In this document: one piece after another, positions 39,925-53,320 of the stretch | Layout of the letters: every line of letters starts with the position of its first letter | How positions within the stretch are numbered: position 1 is the first letter of the stretch | Origin: Macrolepiota albuminosa | Taxonomy: Eukaryota; Basidiomycota; Agaricomycetes; Agaricales; Agaricaceae | Assembly: GCA_027475525.1 (NCBI GenBank) | Contig: JAMWFC010000049.1 | Location: 3,642,947-3,706,946, forward strand | Direction of reading: 5' to 3' | DNA length: 64,000 bases | Notes under the pieces: model-generated | What the model saw: only the letters and a program-made list of their open reading frames with translations | Told to the model about the DNA's origin: nothing | Database searches by the model: none | Position numbers and translations under genes: made by a program

Positions 39925-40559
39925 TAATAGGCAGAAAAATTTGTTTATGATAAAATCCATTGTAAGTCTGCTTGTCCAATACCAAACAATAGAGATGAAT
40001 TGTCCGACAACGCAACATTACTATTTGGCAATTGGAAAGCGTTAATGATTAAAAAGGGGCAAACAACTTTGTTTACTAAACAAGTCTACTTTTGCGATAC
40101 CGGAAGCGCGATCTAGAAAGTAGCGGGGGGCGCCTTTAGAACATTATGTTTGCACAAGACCAATGTGGGCCTGAAGTGACAATCAGGTGACCTGGGAGGA
40201 GATCACGACCAATTTGAGACCTGCAAGGTTCCTCATCTCAGTGATCTTCCTCCCAGGTAAGCATAATATTTCAGAGGATAGAGCCGTTAACTTAGCAGTG
40301 ATCTTCCTCCCAGTCACGTAGGGTCTGCACTGTATTTTTTGAGCAGCCCTCCCTCCACAGCCCAATGTATATTAGTTATAGCGATAATATACAATACTTT
40401 GCCCGGGCCCAAGGTCGCCTTAATAAGGCAACCACGAGCCGGCCCAGGGTCCGTTTGCCTATAACTTGTTTACACTTCCATACCCTAACAGTCCAAGACG
40501 GCGCTGACATTGGTTTCTTTTGTTTCATTATGACGCACTTATTATAATATTATGACATA
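39925..40559. other. Intergenic with short direct and inverted repeats
   Basis: About 50 bp around TTGGCAATTAGATAGCGTTAATGG (39897-39948) is repeated imperfectly at about 40024-40074. GACCTGGGAGGAGATCAC (about 40189-40206) is inverted at about 40241-40258 (GTGATCTTCCTCCCAGGT) and echoed directly at about 40300. No gene is seen. Confidence 0.5.
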
Positions 40560-41560
40560 ACACCACCAGAAATGCATTGGATGACCTCACACTATGGCTA
40601 ACCACCAATCCCTAACCCTATCCATTCTGGAAGCAATGGATGACTCTCTTTTGTTTGGAACTACATGGTCCAGCCTCTGCAAAAATGCAAGATTGGCAGA
40701 TGTGTTTCAAACCTCATAGGAAAACAGCCTGGGAGAAAACCCAACTTTATATTTTCAATACAGATCTAACTACTGCTGGTAAACCAATGGACTTGATTCC
40801 TTCAGTCCCTAAAAACAACCCATCAAGTTTGATTACCCATTGGAACTTAGTAACAATTATTTGTGACTATGTCCTTGAAGTTCCAATCAATTGTCCTGAT
40901 CTTCACTTTCTGCATATCAATATAATATCTGCATTCACCTTTCCATATTTGAAAAAAAACCCTTCACTTTGACTATTCTTGCCCAAATACTACTACAATG
41001 TTTATTCTCAAAAATTTGACCATGCCTTGCTATGCAGCCCCTCTCCCCTCTCTCTAGCTCAAAAGCTTGACCATTTAGTAGCAAAAATGATTCATGGCTA
41101 TCTTGGCTTTCCTTTTCATTTTTAGTCTTCTCTTCTTACTCTTTTCTCTTCTCTATACAGACTTGATCTTTTCTCAATCACTCTACTTAACTATGCTGCA
41201 GCTCTAAACAAACTCTGTCAAGATCTTAATCATATCTCCCTGCTGTTCTGCATTATGGCCAACATTACCCTCAGCAATTGGACATGCTTAATAAATTCCT
41301 GTGAGGTAGGGAACTTTTCTTTGTCTACTTCATATTTCATTAACATATAAAATCCTTTCTTTCCCTTCCACTTCTTTTGCAAATAACTGGCAAACACTTC
41401 TCTCCTGGCTTGCCAATATTATTCCTATTCTTCCATACTACTCTCCTGCAGGCTCAGATGCTTTCTTACCTCAATCTATCCATCAAAAAATTATTAAAAA
41501 TTATATAAAAACTCTCACCAAACCCCCCCTCCCCCAACTAAGCCTCCACCCTAACCTCAC
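40560..41560 (+). pseudogene. Possible LINE-like reverse-transcriptase C-terminal remnant
   Basis: Open + strand stretches include an ORF at 40640-40972 (ITHWNLVTIICDYVL, FLHINIISAFTFPYL). Broken frames at 41040-41540 read LAQKLDHLVAKMIHGYLGFP, SAIGHA and LSWLANIIPILPYYSPAG. The second part recalls the region after the RT domain in LINE-type proteins of Agaricomycetes, but I see no RT catalytic motif. The assignment is tentative. The segment ends at the Gypsy B LTR. Confidence 0.3.
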
Positions 41561-41584
41561 TTCGTTCAGTTAGGGCTCCAAGTA

Positions 41585-41760
41585 TGTAACCTGGGGTTAC
41601 TAGTTAGAACTATCTGTGTATTTCACACAGTGCTAAATCAGACCGCAATATCGGATTTGACTAGTACTTAGTGCGAAAACAAGACGTTGGCTTACGTAAT
41701 ACTCTACTAATTGATTATAGCGTCGTTGACGCTGATGGTAATACGGATGACCCCGTTACA
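41585..41760 (-). repeat. Gypsy B 3' LTR
   Basis: 176 bp, TGTAAC...GTTACA. On the - strand it is preceded by the same TTGGGGGGTA tract as in Gypsy A. Confidence 0.95.
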
Positions 41761-42118
41761 TACCCCCCAATGAGACCGAATACTCGGTCTTGAGAAAGGG
41801 AGGTAGAAAGAGATGAAAGATGCACGGTAGTGCAACAACGGATGAATGCACGCGTGTTGCGTGGCTGGAAGGCGTTAGTACTCATGCGCACTGAGGATGT
41901 GTCGGCCGGACACAAGAGACAGCAGTCCTTATCAGACACAGGCGCAGGGGACGCCAGCAGTAGAGGCAAACGGTGTATATAATAAAAGTATAGAAAAACA
42001 AAAAGAGTGACCCCTCCTCTGGGTCCGCTGTATCTACACGCGACTCTGAAGTGCGTATCAGCTGAAATGGCTCGAGTTAAGTACTCAGAGGTACATACAA
42101 AATTTTGTATACAAGGGT

Positions 42119-45064
42119 CTAGGACCCGGATGATGATGCTCCCGCGACAGCGCCCGTCTCAGTCACCATTGCCTCCTCCTCCAGTGCGACGTTAATCGCG
42201 GGAGGGGGAGGCGCCAATTCCATCCTCGGTGGGGTTATAGGCCCCTCGGCTGCAGGCGTGTCTACCACCATAGGCTCTGTTAGTGCGACGTTAATCGCTG
42301 AAGCGGTGGTGGTAAGCGTACCCTGCTCTGCCGTGCATGGCAGGAGATTGACCCGGCCTGTCCATGTCCGCTGCGGGCAGGTCATGCGCTGCCAAGCGTT
42401 TTAGGAGGTTGACCCGATTCGGGTCCATGCCAATCAAGTAATAGAGGCCATTGGCCTCAGGATTTTCCGGGAGCTTGCTCTCCTCGTGGTGCTTGAACAT
42501 CAGACAATAGTGATCGTCTTCAGTCATCTCCCGCCATCCATCCCATTGCGGGATTGCGGCGGGGGTGCCATACTTGGAGAGGCGCTCCATGCGCTTGTCG
42601 TCGACCTGCTTAAAGATGTCCATAGACATCGTGGGGGAATGGAACTGCTGTTCCAGGAAGACTACGCCGTACGTGTACGCGTGGTCCACCCATTCTAGCG
42701 GAATCCGGTTGTGTAAAAGGATGTGTAACGCGTCGTTGTCGGAGAAGTTCCGTGCATGGTCGTCGGGCACGTGAACTTGGTGAATTTCGAGCTGCGGCCC
42801 ACGTTGGGGCTCAAATGGCTGCTCGGGGAACATGGCGTCATACGAGGCAATCGCCTCTCGATAAAGCCCTGGTCGGGCCACGACGAGGGTCATGCGCCGT
42901 ACGATCACCAGCTTGGCTGCGCTGTTAGCGCACAATGCTCGACATAAGGCGAACCCAAAGAGGGTCCGCCAGTGCATGCGGTAGGCATGATCCATGGCAA
43001 TACCTTGATAGGTATTCTCCAGCCCAGGTCGGCCAAAGACCAGCGCGTACTGCGCTAGTTGGTCAAGGTCAAACGGTGTGGCTGGATCCTGAGCGCGCAT
43101 TACGCGCAACGCCGTGGTGCCATCGTCTTTCATGCGCAAAAAGCGCCCCGGAATGTGTCGTCGCTCGACAAGAGCGAGGTCGTCAGGGCCCTGCATCGGG
43201 TTGACGAGTTCCTGATACTGAGGCTCCTTCATCAGGAGCTGCATGGTTCGATCATGCAGAGCCTCCACTGTTCGCTGTGCGAACATCTGGAGCTCTGTGA
43301 TCAGCATATACGCGACGATTCTGTCGCGACGCGGGACGTGTACATTGGCGTAATACTTATAGAGCCGGTCCAGCTCTAGAGGAGTGCGGGGAAGACCACG
43401 TGGGGCGTGCTTGTATACAATCGTGCCCGGGATGTGGGCAGGATGGCCAGAGGAATATTCATATGACGCCGCTCTATTGGCGTCAGCTCCCATCAACACC
43501 GTATTCGTGGCATACAAATAATAGGTGCAGTGGCTGAGTGCTCCTCTAAAGCACGAGTTCATTCGCTCGACATCGAGCGGACCCCACACCTTCACCCCCA
43601 AGCCATCGGGGATCCTCCCCGAACATTCGTCCTCGGCCCTCGACTTCTGGGCCTTTAGTTCCTTGGCGTGAATCGCCTTCTTCTTTGCAATGCGCTTATT
43701 GCGCGCTACTCGTTGGAATCGGTCTGCGGCCGATTCCCCCTCCTCCCCGTCCTCCTCCTGCTCCGAGCTCGACTCTCCATAGTCGCTCTCGTCGGACAGG
43801 GATGGTACCGGGTTTTTGCCTTTATCAGGCCTAGTCTTCCCCCTCGAGGTCGCCACCAGACCATCATACTGCTCCGGCGTACGGGGTCTGGGGTCAAGAC
43901 GACTACGGGATACTTTGCTGGAGGGGCCAGTACAAACACCGGCAACATGAACAACATCTGGACTTCTCCCGCTCGTGCGGGAATGCCAGCAGGAAAGAGT
44001 ATAACCTCCAATTTGGAGGCATCGAGGGGCGGCTTGCGGCCGCGACGCTGACGAGACGGCCCCGACTTGGTCAGGGCGGACGGTTCTGGTTGTGGCTGAG
44101 CCACCGGAGGGGCAGGCGCATTTCGCGCCAGAGTATTCCCTCCAGGCCCAGCGCGAGGAGTAACGGTAACGGGCGCTCTTGGCGCCACAGCGACGGGTTT
44201 GGACCCCCTAGGTGGGGCCCGAGATGATGCGGGTTCCCGCTGACCCAAGGACAGACCTGCCAAGGGTTCACTGACGGCAGCCAGCGACTCTGACGAGGCC
44301 TGCGGGCCCGACTCGGGTAGCCGCGATGACGAAGCCACGGGCTGAGGAGGCTGCTCCTGGCGTGTGAATTGCGCTTCCGACGACATCCTTGCCTGTGGAG
44401 GAACGACCGGTCGACTGGGCTGATATCTCGCCCTCTTGACCTCAGCGGTCGATTCCTCACTCGTGGCGATTTTGCGCTTAGACGCGCGGTCGATCTGCTC
44501 CAGCGCTGCGACGCGCTGCCTCTTCATCAGCTCGATCTGATCGAGCAGTCCCTCCATTACCATTACGGCCAAACTGTCCTGCAGAAAGGACGCAGTTGCA
44601 GGGACTGGCTGTTCCGCTGCTTCCAGTCTGCCCAACAACACATCTGACCCAGCTACACTCTGCGCTTGTGGCGCAGGCTCCTCATACGATTCTGCTGCGG
44701 GCCGATGAGCCCATGGAACTGACGGCGGCCCCGTCACCACACCCGCATACGTCGGATACGATGCAGACGAGCGTGAAGACGGTTCCTGATAGTACCGTTC
44801 TCGACGCAAGCTATCCTCCGGGCGCCCATAGCGCCCATCATCATCGATCTCCATCTCTTGCGAGTGGAGGGGTGTTTGGTAGGGGAGCGGCTCCTCGCGG
44901 CCCGGATAGGCCACGCCCGCTGACTGCAACTGACTCGCCGCCGGATATGGCGGCTGCCTCTGAAACTGGGGAAACTGGGATGACGTCTGTATATTCGGGG
45001 GTCTCCCCCCTCCACTAGAGCCTTGCCGGCTCTGATCACCCTTTTGCGGCCCCCAATAGGCCAT
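42119..45064 (-). pseudogene. Gypsy B ORF3 (accessory protein), frameshifted
   Basis: Closely matches Gypsy A ORF3 from the MAYWGPQKGD start at 45064 to the GASSSGS end at 42119. One G is missing from a G-run near 43890 (frames 43706-45064 and 42291-43856), and 2 bp are missing near 42360. Against Gypsy A it carries 60 extra bp at about 42261-42320, giving another INVAL-type unit in the C-terminal repeat. The upstream acceptor-like tract is kept at about 45098-45118. The protein was presumably functional before these changes. Confidence 0.9.
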
Positions 45065-45288
45065 TCTAAAGCGACACGTAGACTACGTGTATTGGGACTG
45101 GGGAAAGAAAGAAAAAACAATCTCCCAACTCCGCCAGTGGTGTAAACAACCACAAACACACGCCACCCGGTGCCGCGTCGGCGATCATAATCGCGTAACA
45201 GTTACAATCACAGCCACAATTAGTGGCCACCCGGTTAGTTACCGGCAATCAAAGTGGACTTCGTCCACATTCCACCACCACACGCGCA

Positions 45289-48200
45289 TTACGTGCGTTT
45301 TGCTAGCTGCTGAGGGCGTTTCACGCCCTGCAGCTCTAGATACCTATCCATCGCTGCAAGGTCTTTGCAGTTTACTAGCGGTTCCCAGGTAGTATCACCT
45401 AAGCTCCACCTTACCTCGAATTCGAGGCTTCCCCTTGTCCAACGATGACCTATCAGGTCATCTACGAACCACTCCTGGTCATTACCAGTTCCAAAATCAT
45501 ACGGCTCCGGAGTTGCTCGATTAGGAAAGAGCGCATCACTACTGGCCATATACGGTCGCAATAGCGACACATGAAATTTGGGGACTATCCTTCGCGCTTG
45601 CAGCGCATGGGGTAGTTCCAGCACGTAGTTAGACGTGCTCGGCTCCGCTTCAAGGACCTTATACGGTCCAATCCACTTTGGACACAACTTACTCGCTCTG
45701 CCTTTCAGCAGGTTTAGGTTCTTCGTAGAAAGGTACACTAGGTTCCCTTTCTCGATTTCTGGTTCCTCGCGTCTGCGATTATTCGCATGTTTGGTTTGCC
45801 AGACGCGCAATTCTATAATCGCATCATGGGCATCTGCCAGATTCCTTAGCGCGTTGCGCGCAAACTGCTTGACTCCCACATGAATAACTTCGTCCGTACG
45901 AAGTTCACGAATCATGGATGGCATGTAGCCATTGTTGAGTTCAAAGGGTGAGTACCCTGTGGTTTCCGATATACTCGCGTTTATTGCGAATTCCACGAGT
46001 GGACATCTATCCACCCAGTCCTTCTGATCAGGACGTACGAACGCTCGCAAGATTTGCGCGATATTTCTATTCGCACGTTCCGTTTGACCATCTGTTTGCG
46101 GATGAAACGATGTCGACATGAGCAACTTTGCTCCTAGCAGCTTGTGCAACTCCTTCCACCATTTGGAAGTAAACTTAGCATCTCGATCGCTCACGATCAA
46201 GCTGGGCAGTCCATGGAGACGTACTATCTCCTTGAGATAGATCCACGACAAGTCTGACACGGTCATGGTGGTTCTCACCGGAATGAGATGGACCATACTG
46301 GTCATTCTGCAGATCACTACCCAGAGGTAGTTAAAGCCTTTCGACTCGGGGAACGGACCTATAAAGTCCATCCCAATCGAATCCCAAGGTTTGACTGGGA
46401 TGGGTAGCGAATGCAGCTTTCCTGGTGGCTTCAAAGTCGACACTTTCGACTGTTGACATAGCTTGCATGTCGAGCAGAACTGGCTCGTCTCTTTGGCCAT
46501 TTGCGGCCACCAGTACCAGCGTCGCACATAGTCCAGCGTTTTCTGAGTTTCGAAGTGGCCCACTACTCTATGGGCCTGGTCCAGGATAGTCGTAATCAAC
46601 GACCTCTCCCGGGGAATGCAGATGACTTTGGACCCCGTGGGTCTGGTAAGGTAGACAAGCTGCTGCTCCGTCCTGAAGCGCGGATGCGCTTGGATATTGT
46701 TCAGAATCTCTACGAAGAGATTATCATCCTTGTATCCTTGCTGGATACGTGTGCGGAATTGCGCATTGCCTAAGTCGGCCGGTGCAGGCGTATGGTCCTG
46801 TGACTCCAGCGCTTGCTGGAGCGTCATATCAGTACCTCTCATAGGCGCCTCTTGCCTCGTCTCTTCCCTTGGCTGAGGGGCCTCATGGTCCACTAGCACC
46901 TGAGCTTCGATATCGCGAGTCTCTCGCTGCTCCTGCAGTCGCTTACTGCAACGTGTTTCCTGCGCTCGCATGGCGTGTAACTCGACCCTATGTTCCCTGA
47001 TTTCATGGAATCGATGCAGAGGCAAATCCTCGCCCTCTGGGTCAATACGTTTGTCCGCCTGGACATAGTCATGCACGTCATGGACGTCATCTCGAGTATC
47101 ACTCTTGAAATATTGAGATAGGCAATCCGCCACTTTGTTCAATTCACCTTTTACATAGGTGATGTCGAACTGGTACCGCGACATGTAGTCGATCCAGCGA
47201 TGTTGTCGCGGAGACAGGTGCACCTGAGTCTTGAAGAACTCTAGTGCTTTGTGATCCGTAATAATATGGATCTTATATCCCATCAGTTTATCCTCCCACT
47301 TTAGGAGGGCTTCCAGTATTGCGAGTGTTTCTAACTCGTGCACAGCATAATTCTGCTGAGCAGCAGTGAATTTACGGGACATAAATCCCGCTGGTCGGCA
47401 AGTCTGCCATGTTTTACCCTGGCCAAACATGGCCCCAACCCCAGTCTTCGACGCATCGCAAATGAGCCAGATGGGCTCGTCGATGCGTGGGTCAATTGGC
47501 TGGATGACCGGCGTTTTCGCGCATATGCGCTTAATCATCTCAAAACACCGCTGATGCAGCGGTCTCCAATGAAACGGTGACCCATTCTGGGTCATGGCCA
47601 TAAGTGGCCCAGTGTATGCAGTGACGTCTGGCAAGAAATTGCCAATATAGTTCACCAGTCCGACAAATCGTTGGATATCATTATATGTGCGTGGAGTACG
47701 CCACTCTCGGATTCGGTCGAGCTTATCCGTATCAGGATGAATGCCCTTCTTGTCAATGACGTGACCGAGACAATCTATACTCGTTGCGTACAACTCGCAC
47801 TTCTTCCATTTGAGATAGAGGCTGGCCTTCCGTAGTCGTTCAAATACAACTCGTAGGTGCTGCTCATGCTCCTCAATGGAGTCAGAAAATATGAATATAT
47901 CGTCTAAATAGACGTGCATAAACTTCCCGATTACATCTCAGAAGATTGAGGTCATTAACCTCTGAAATGTCGCCAGTGCATTACAATCACCAATCTGCAT
48001 GATGTTACTCACGAATGTCCCCATCAGGGACGAGAACAGTGTCTTTGGTATGTCCTCTTCACGGATGCGAACCTGCTCGTACGCGTCTGTGAGGTCGATT
48101 TTCGACCGATACTTTGCTGTCGCAACATCTTCTCGTATCACTTCCTGATCTGGAAGAGGTGTTACATCCTTGACGGTATTATCATTGCGCTGTCGCGCAT

Positions 48201-49158
48201 CCAATGCCGTCCGCAACGTTCCATCCTTCTTGGGGATACAAAGCAATGGTGCAGCTTGCACCGCTGGTCGTGGTTCCCACCACTTCGCGTTTATGTATCT
48301 ATTCGTCTTTTCACGAAGTTGATCCTGAAGTGCTCGCGGGCAGCGAGGCAAATGATACTTGTACTGCTTGTTATCGTCAATGAGGTTGATCTCATGATTA
48401 ACCTCCCGCCACGGAGGAAGCTCCTCCTTCGTTCCATTGACGATATCAGCGAACTCCCGTTGCCATTGCTGGCGCAATCGAGGAATATCCTCCTCTGTAA
48501 GGCTCAAAGCCTTGCCTTTTCCTTTGGCTACGCGTGCTATACGCGGTTGAACCTTTGGTTCAAATCGCTCCCGTAAGGCACGTACGTGCTCCTCTGTGAG
48601 GTCTCCCGGATTCAACCTTACAACCGGTTGTTTCCTCGTCGTACTTGCCGACGACTGCACACTCCTCACCTTCAGCGAGAATCCATCACATATGATATCC
48701 AATGTTTCGGATATCTCGTCCTCTCGTGCGTAACGGTACACTTCTCCCGTCTGGGTCGCTTGCCCACTTCCCATAGCGTGCGTCACCATTGACGCTACCA
48801 GCTCGTTCCACTCCCGTGGCATTCGTGGGTCATACGCCCATTGCACTCCTGGCCGAGGCACTGGTCGATCCATTAGCGACCTAGTGCTACCCACAGTTCC
48901 CATCGTACTGTATCCCTCGTCCTTGATGAGATCCTCCACCTTTACTCGAGAGCTAGTCGGCTGGCATTCCAGCGACTCCACCACGCGTTTACTACGCTCA
49001 TTCTTGCACTGCACAGCCTGTTTAGGCTTTCCATTGGTACACCCAGTCACATCCGGGTGCTTCCCCTTCTTCAGAGTTCCTTGAAACTCTTCCTCAGTCA
49101 TCAGTATAGCCGGCGAATCAGCCGGCAGGCTTTTCAGTGGGGCCTGTTTGTCCTCCAC
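45289..49158 (-). pseudogene. Gypsy B Pol (RT-RNaseH-IN-chromodomain) with one nonsense codon
   Basis: The frame continues from the gag UGA. RT runs to TFQRLMTSIF and then a TGA at 47938-47940, where Gypsy A has CGA (Arg). After this the same frame is open for 876 codons from HVYLDDIFIFSDS through RNaseH (SKTGVGAMF, TDHKALEFF), integrase (MDFIGPF, SDRDAKF, QTDGQTERAN) and the chromodomain (EWFVDDLIGHRW). It therefore documents the intact RNaseH-to-IN linker that Gypsy A has lost. RT has NALATFQ where A has NAPATFQ. Confidence 0.93.
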
Positions 49159-49180
49159 CTCCTGAACAGTCGCTCTCCTG

Positions 49181-49203
49181 CGACCATCTAGTCAGTTGCG
49201 CTC
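49181..49203 (-). promoter_or_regulatory. gag-pro/pol in-frame UGA-CUA site (Gypsy B)
   Basis: AAC-TGA-CTA-GAT-GGT with the stop at 49192-49194, identical to Gypsy A. Confidence 0.75.
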
Positions 49204-52200
49204 ATCACGCCGCTTCTCAGTTGCGCGATAGCGCCTCAAACGACCATCTGTATCGTTCAACACCACTTTCTCCGCCTTCAGCGGCGTACCATTCACAACA
49301 ACCATGTCGTTCACAAAATCCAGCGACACCTTGTTCTTACGCATGAACGGCGTACCGATAATCATGTCATAGCGATCAAAATTCGCTATATCCACGTATT
49401 CCTTCGTCGACGTTCCTGACGTCTTTATTCTCACCTCCGCGCCAAACTGCACCATAGCGCGACTCCCCACAGTCCCCAGCTGGAGCATCAAGGGCTCCTC
49501 CAGTTCATGAACACGAATCGTGTTGACGTGAGCAAACTGGGGCGTAATGCCCGTAGTGGTACTCCCGGAGTCCCACAACGTCCATGCCGGATGTCCGTTG
49601 ACATCAACATACGTGACCAGGCACTCCTTCTCTTCAGGAGTATAGTGTGGCCGCTGCAACTTATTAGTTGCCTTCTGCAGGGTTACGCGTCTCATTCGGA
49701 TGCGCTGATCTCCACGGCACTCCGTCAGTGCAAACAGGTGTTCCTCCTCGTCATCACGAGCATAGTAGTCGCTGTCGTACACATCCACTGCGACGTATTC
49801 ATCGCCATCAATCTGGACGCTCTCAGCGTCATCCACTTCCGACCCGTCAGCCTCTGCTTGCGGCTCCTCCTCGGTTTCCTCGACAATTTCATCGTCCTCG
49901 TCGTCACTGACGACATCGCTCGGTGCCGCAGCCGTATGGGCCGCTCGGATGTGTGCCTTAGGAGGGGCGGGACACTCCTTAGCAAAGTGCCCGCTCCTGC
50001 CACAATTGTAGCACGCTGAGGGGTCCCCGGCAGGCCTTCTCTGGCCCACTCCTGGAACTCCAGCAGTTTTACCCGCCATACGCGCTGCAGGCGCCACTAC
50101 TCCTCTTGGTGCTACTTGATTCTGACCCGAAACGGGTCGACTGTCCTTCGCTGGCAATTGTCCAGCAGGTTTCAATCGAGGCCGTTGGCCTCCAGGAATT
50201 GTCTTGCGAACCACAAATCGCGGATTGCGATTGTTCTCCATCTCCGTCCGCTTGGCTAGGAAGGTTCCCACCTTCACTGCCTGACGGTTCACTGGTCCTC
50301 GGCGTGAACTACGCTGCTCATAATGGTTTGCAGTCCGTGTCGACTGCTCATAACGGATGGCATACGCCAAAAATTCAGTCACAGTATTGACCTCCAGAGA
50401 CAAGTTATCGTCGCGTATCAACGCTCTCCTCATGTCTGCGGGTATTCCGTCCAGGAATGTCTCGCGGATAGTGTATGTCAGGGGACCCCTCATTCCTTTC
50501 TTCTTTCACTCCTTATTTCTTCACTCTCCTTTCATTCACTTCCTTATTTCTTCTACCATTCTCTCATTTTGCTGTTACTACTTCTTCAACACTATCTGTT
50601 GGTACTATTCTCAACCTTTGAGGTGCTCTGGTTCTTTAGCTATCACTCAGACAAGTGTGGGCCCTTCAGCACCGCTCCAGGCTGCTTAGATAAGCCGGAG
50701 TTTGCCTTTCTGACTTCTAGAGTCCGGAGTTTTCCTCCCTTGTTTGCACACTTGTTTGGTTAGTCAATTTTCGAGTTTTTAAGGTTTTGTTGTACTGTAC
50801 AGTTGTTTCCCACGCTTCAGAGGCCCCAGAAGCGTCCAACCTGGCATAGGGAATCCCCAGACTTGTTCTCTTTGGATCTCCCTCTGCCAGGTGAGTAGCT
50901 ACCTTGATATTGTCAGTATATATTCTAATACACTTTGGATCTCCCTCTGCCAGCTGTGTGACTGAGCCACAGCCTCTAGAGGTTGCCCTTACAGTGTATT
51001 CGTCTGAATAGACGGCCATATTCTGTGCATGACCCACCAGGTCATCATAAAAGGTCTGGACGCCAGTCTTAGCGTCATACACTGCCTTTCTAAAGGCATC
51101 GCGAGCTTCCTGCATCGTAGCAGCGTTAACGAACCGATTATACAGTCCTATCAGGACCTCTTTAAATGTCCAGTGCGATTTGTTGCGATTAATGTGGAGA
51201 ACATGGCGACGGAACCAATTCCGAGCCTCTCCTTCCATAAATTCGTGTAGCACGAATATCCTTTCCTGGTCCATGTCGTCTCCACCATAGCAGCAGGCTG
51301 CGAGGTGGTAGCACACGTCCATGGCCCAGTCCTCCAGTTGCGAGAACCTATGTCCTCCAGCGTACGCACATATGTGCTTACCATCGGATTTACGGGGGCT
51401 TACCCCAGCAGGGAACTTAAATCTGACTCCAAGGGAGTCATCCACCAGACAAGTGAGGCGGTCATGCATATGATCCATATGGATCCTGACCGCTTCATTC
51501 ATTCCCGGCGTAGTTTCACGCAAATCATGAGGTGCGGGCATCGAAAATGCCTGAGGACTGCGAAACAGGTGCTCATTGACCACTCTTTCCGGCCGTGCGG
51601 TGGGCTGTTGCCTCATTTGTTGCTCTGCTGGTAATCCACCAGCCTGCCTGCCCCTGTCACGACGATTATTATCGTCCTGATCATCATTCCTACGATCACG
51701 ATCTCCACCGTCGTGATTGCGACGATTTGGCTCCCTCCGTTTGTAGTGACCACTACTGTCGTCACTACCATCCGGATCTCTGTCTGGTTCAGCAGTCCGA
51801 GCCGCGAATTGTCGCCGCATGTCATCGACAGGCGTTACGCCCTCACGCCCTTCAAAGACTACCCCCTGGTCGTCAATGAACGACTCACCATGATCGCGCA
51901 AGTCCTGGTTGCGTATCCTTTGGTAATTGACGCGTTCATTCCAGTTGTCCACTAGGTGGACACGTTGCACTACGCGTCGTGGTCGCGTTCGCTCCTCAAG
52001 AATGTGGACTTCGTCCACCTCTTCCTTGATTGTAACTTGCTTACGAGGTGTCTTAACCTCCTGCACTGCAAGTGCTGCCTCTGGCTCTGCCGGAGTCGTC
52101 GTTACAGTCTCCACCTCAGACAATGCCTGCTGAGGCACTCCGCTAACAATGCGTTGACAGTTTGCGGCGTTCTGGCGCCGAATGTAGTCTTGCTGAGACT

Positions 52201-52338
52201 CATCAGCCTGACGAGGCGCATTGAGCAATTCCATCGCTTCCGTGATTAGTGGCGCTCGTCTGCGCACACTCATCTCACATTCTACGGAGTCGGCTGGAGT
52301 AGCCGTTGAGACTGCTGACCCTCGCGCCGCTTTGCGCT
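49192..52338 (-). pseudogene. Gypsy B Gag-protease, truncated and split by a solo LTR
   Basis: Coding is in two parts, 49192-50475 (zinc knuckle CYNCGRSGHFAKEC, protease DSGSTTTG) and 50999-52338 (Gag domain EDWAMDVCYHLAACC). They are separated by the LTR-1 insertion and its duplicated GTGTA. The Gag-A match ends abruptly at about 52338 (CGCCGCTTTGCGC), where repeat R2 begins, so the N-terminal third is absent. Confidence 0.92.
50476..50993 (+). repeat. Solo LTR, family LTR-1 (copy 4) inside Gypsy B gag
   Basis: 518 bp, TGTCAGGGG ... CCCTTACA, with a perfect GTGTA target duplication (50471-50475 and 50994-50998). Gypsy A at about 11092-11097 shows the empty site (GATAGTGTATTCG). This fixes the true ends of LTR-1. 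Confidence 0.98.
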
Positions 52339-53155
52339 GATGACGCCAACTGTGGTTGGGTGCGCTGGACGTATACGCAGTACAACGCCGTCTCCAGCGC
52401 TTGGCGTACGTAGTTGTGAGGAGTCCTGACAGGGTCCCGGTGTGCTTGAGTGGAAGTAGTAAAACGATGCGCTAGATTATAGCGCTTCGGGGGCTACCTG
52501 GCAGACGGTAAGCGTCGTAGTTTAGGCAAGAATATTGGAGAAAAGACGAATAGCGCCGCGTATTGTGCCCGTAGGTGGCACTGTAAACGATGAAGACGAA
52601 ATAGACGAAGCTAGTGCCCGACTTAGTGACGAAGTCGAAGGAAGCTAGCGCGAGTTGAACGCTAAGTGTAACTGTGTGTTCGAGGGGTTACGATTCGTTG
52701 CTATATACATGAAAAGTAGCTATTTTATATACAGTGCGCTACCGTGTTTGCCAAGATACAAGTCCATCTGCGGCGCTACCTCCTAGCGCCTCTCCTCGTG
52801 GTCTATTCTAACGGCGACCTGTCAACGGCGACCTTGTGCACATGGCTGACGGCGACCAACAGCGTTATGACCCACGGCGACCTGCGGTGACTCTATATTG
52901 ACTTAGAGTTGTACGAGTCTGCTCACTTTTCTATAACTCCGATTGGCCAGGCTGTTCCGGGGTATGGTCGGAAAATCCTCGACAGACGCCGTGAGCGCTA
53001 ATGTCAGCGCTACTCATTGTATTAGTTCCTGTCAGGTCCAGATGTCGGATTTAAGTATATCCAGTGCCGCCGTCATTGATCCCTTTAGACTTCTGATTGA
53101 AGTGCCTTGTCCAATGGCAGCGCCTGCTGCTGGCTCCTTCTGGAAGTGATCGGGG
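52337..53155 (+). repeat. Dispersed repeat R2 (direct copy)
   Basis: Begins TGATGACGCCAACTGTGG at the breakpoint of Gypsy B gag. It is collinear with the reverse complement of 24520-25298. It is non-coding, with a TATATAC motif at about 52700 and several GGCGACC echoes at about 52810-52900. Confidence 0.6.
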
Positions 53156-53320
53156 TTTAGTTATAGTCCTCTCCCGCCGTCGTGTTAGCGCTATACGTTA
53201 TGAGCCTCCTTCGTCCTTGGGCTAGGTGAAAGGAGTGCGCTGTAGGCCTGGTAGCTAGGGGTTAGGATAAGTTTCCACATCCTGTAGTAATTTGCCAGAG
53301 CTAGAGCTGCTCTATATTCC
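53156..53320. other. Unassigned sequence before the assembly gap
   Basis: 165 bp with no ORF or known motif. It may continue R2. Confidence 0.3.
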
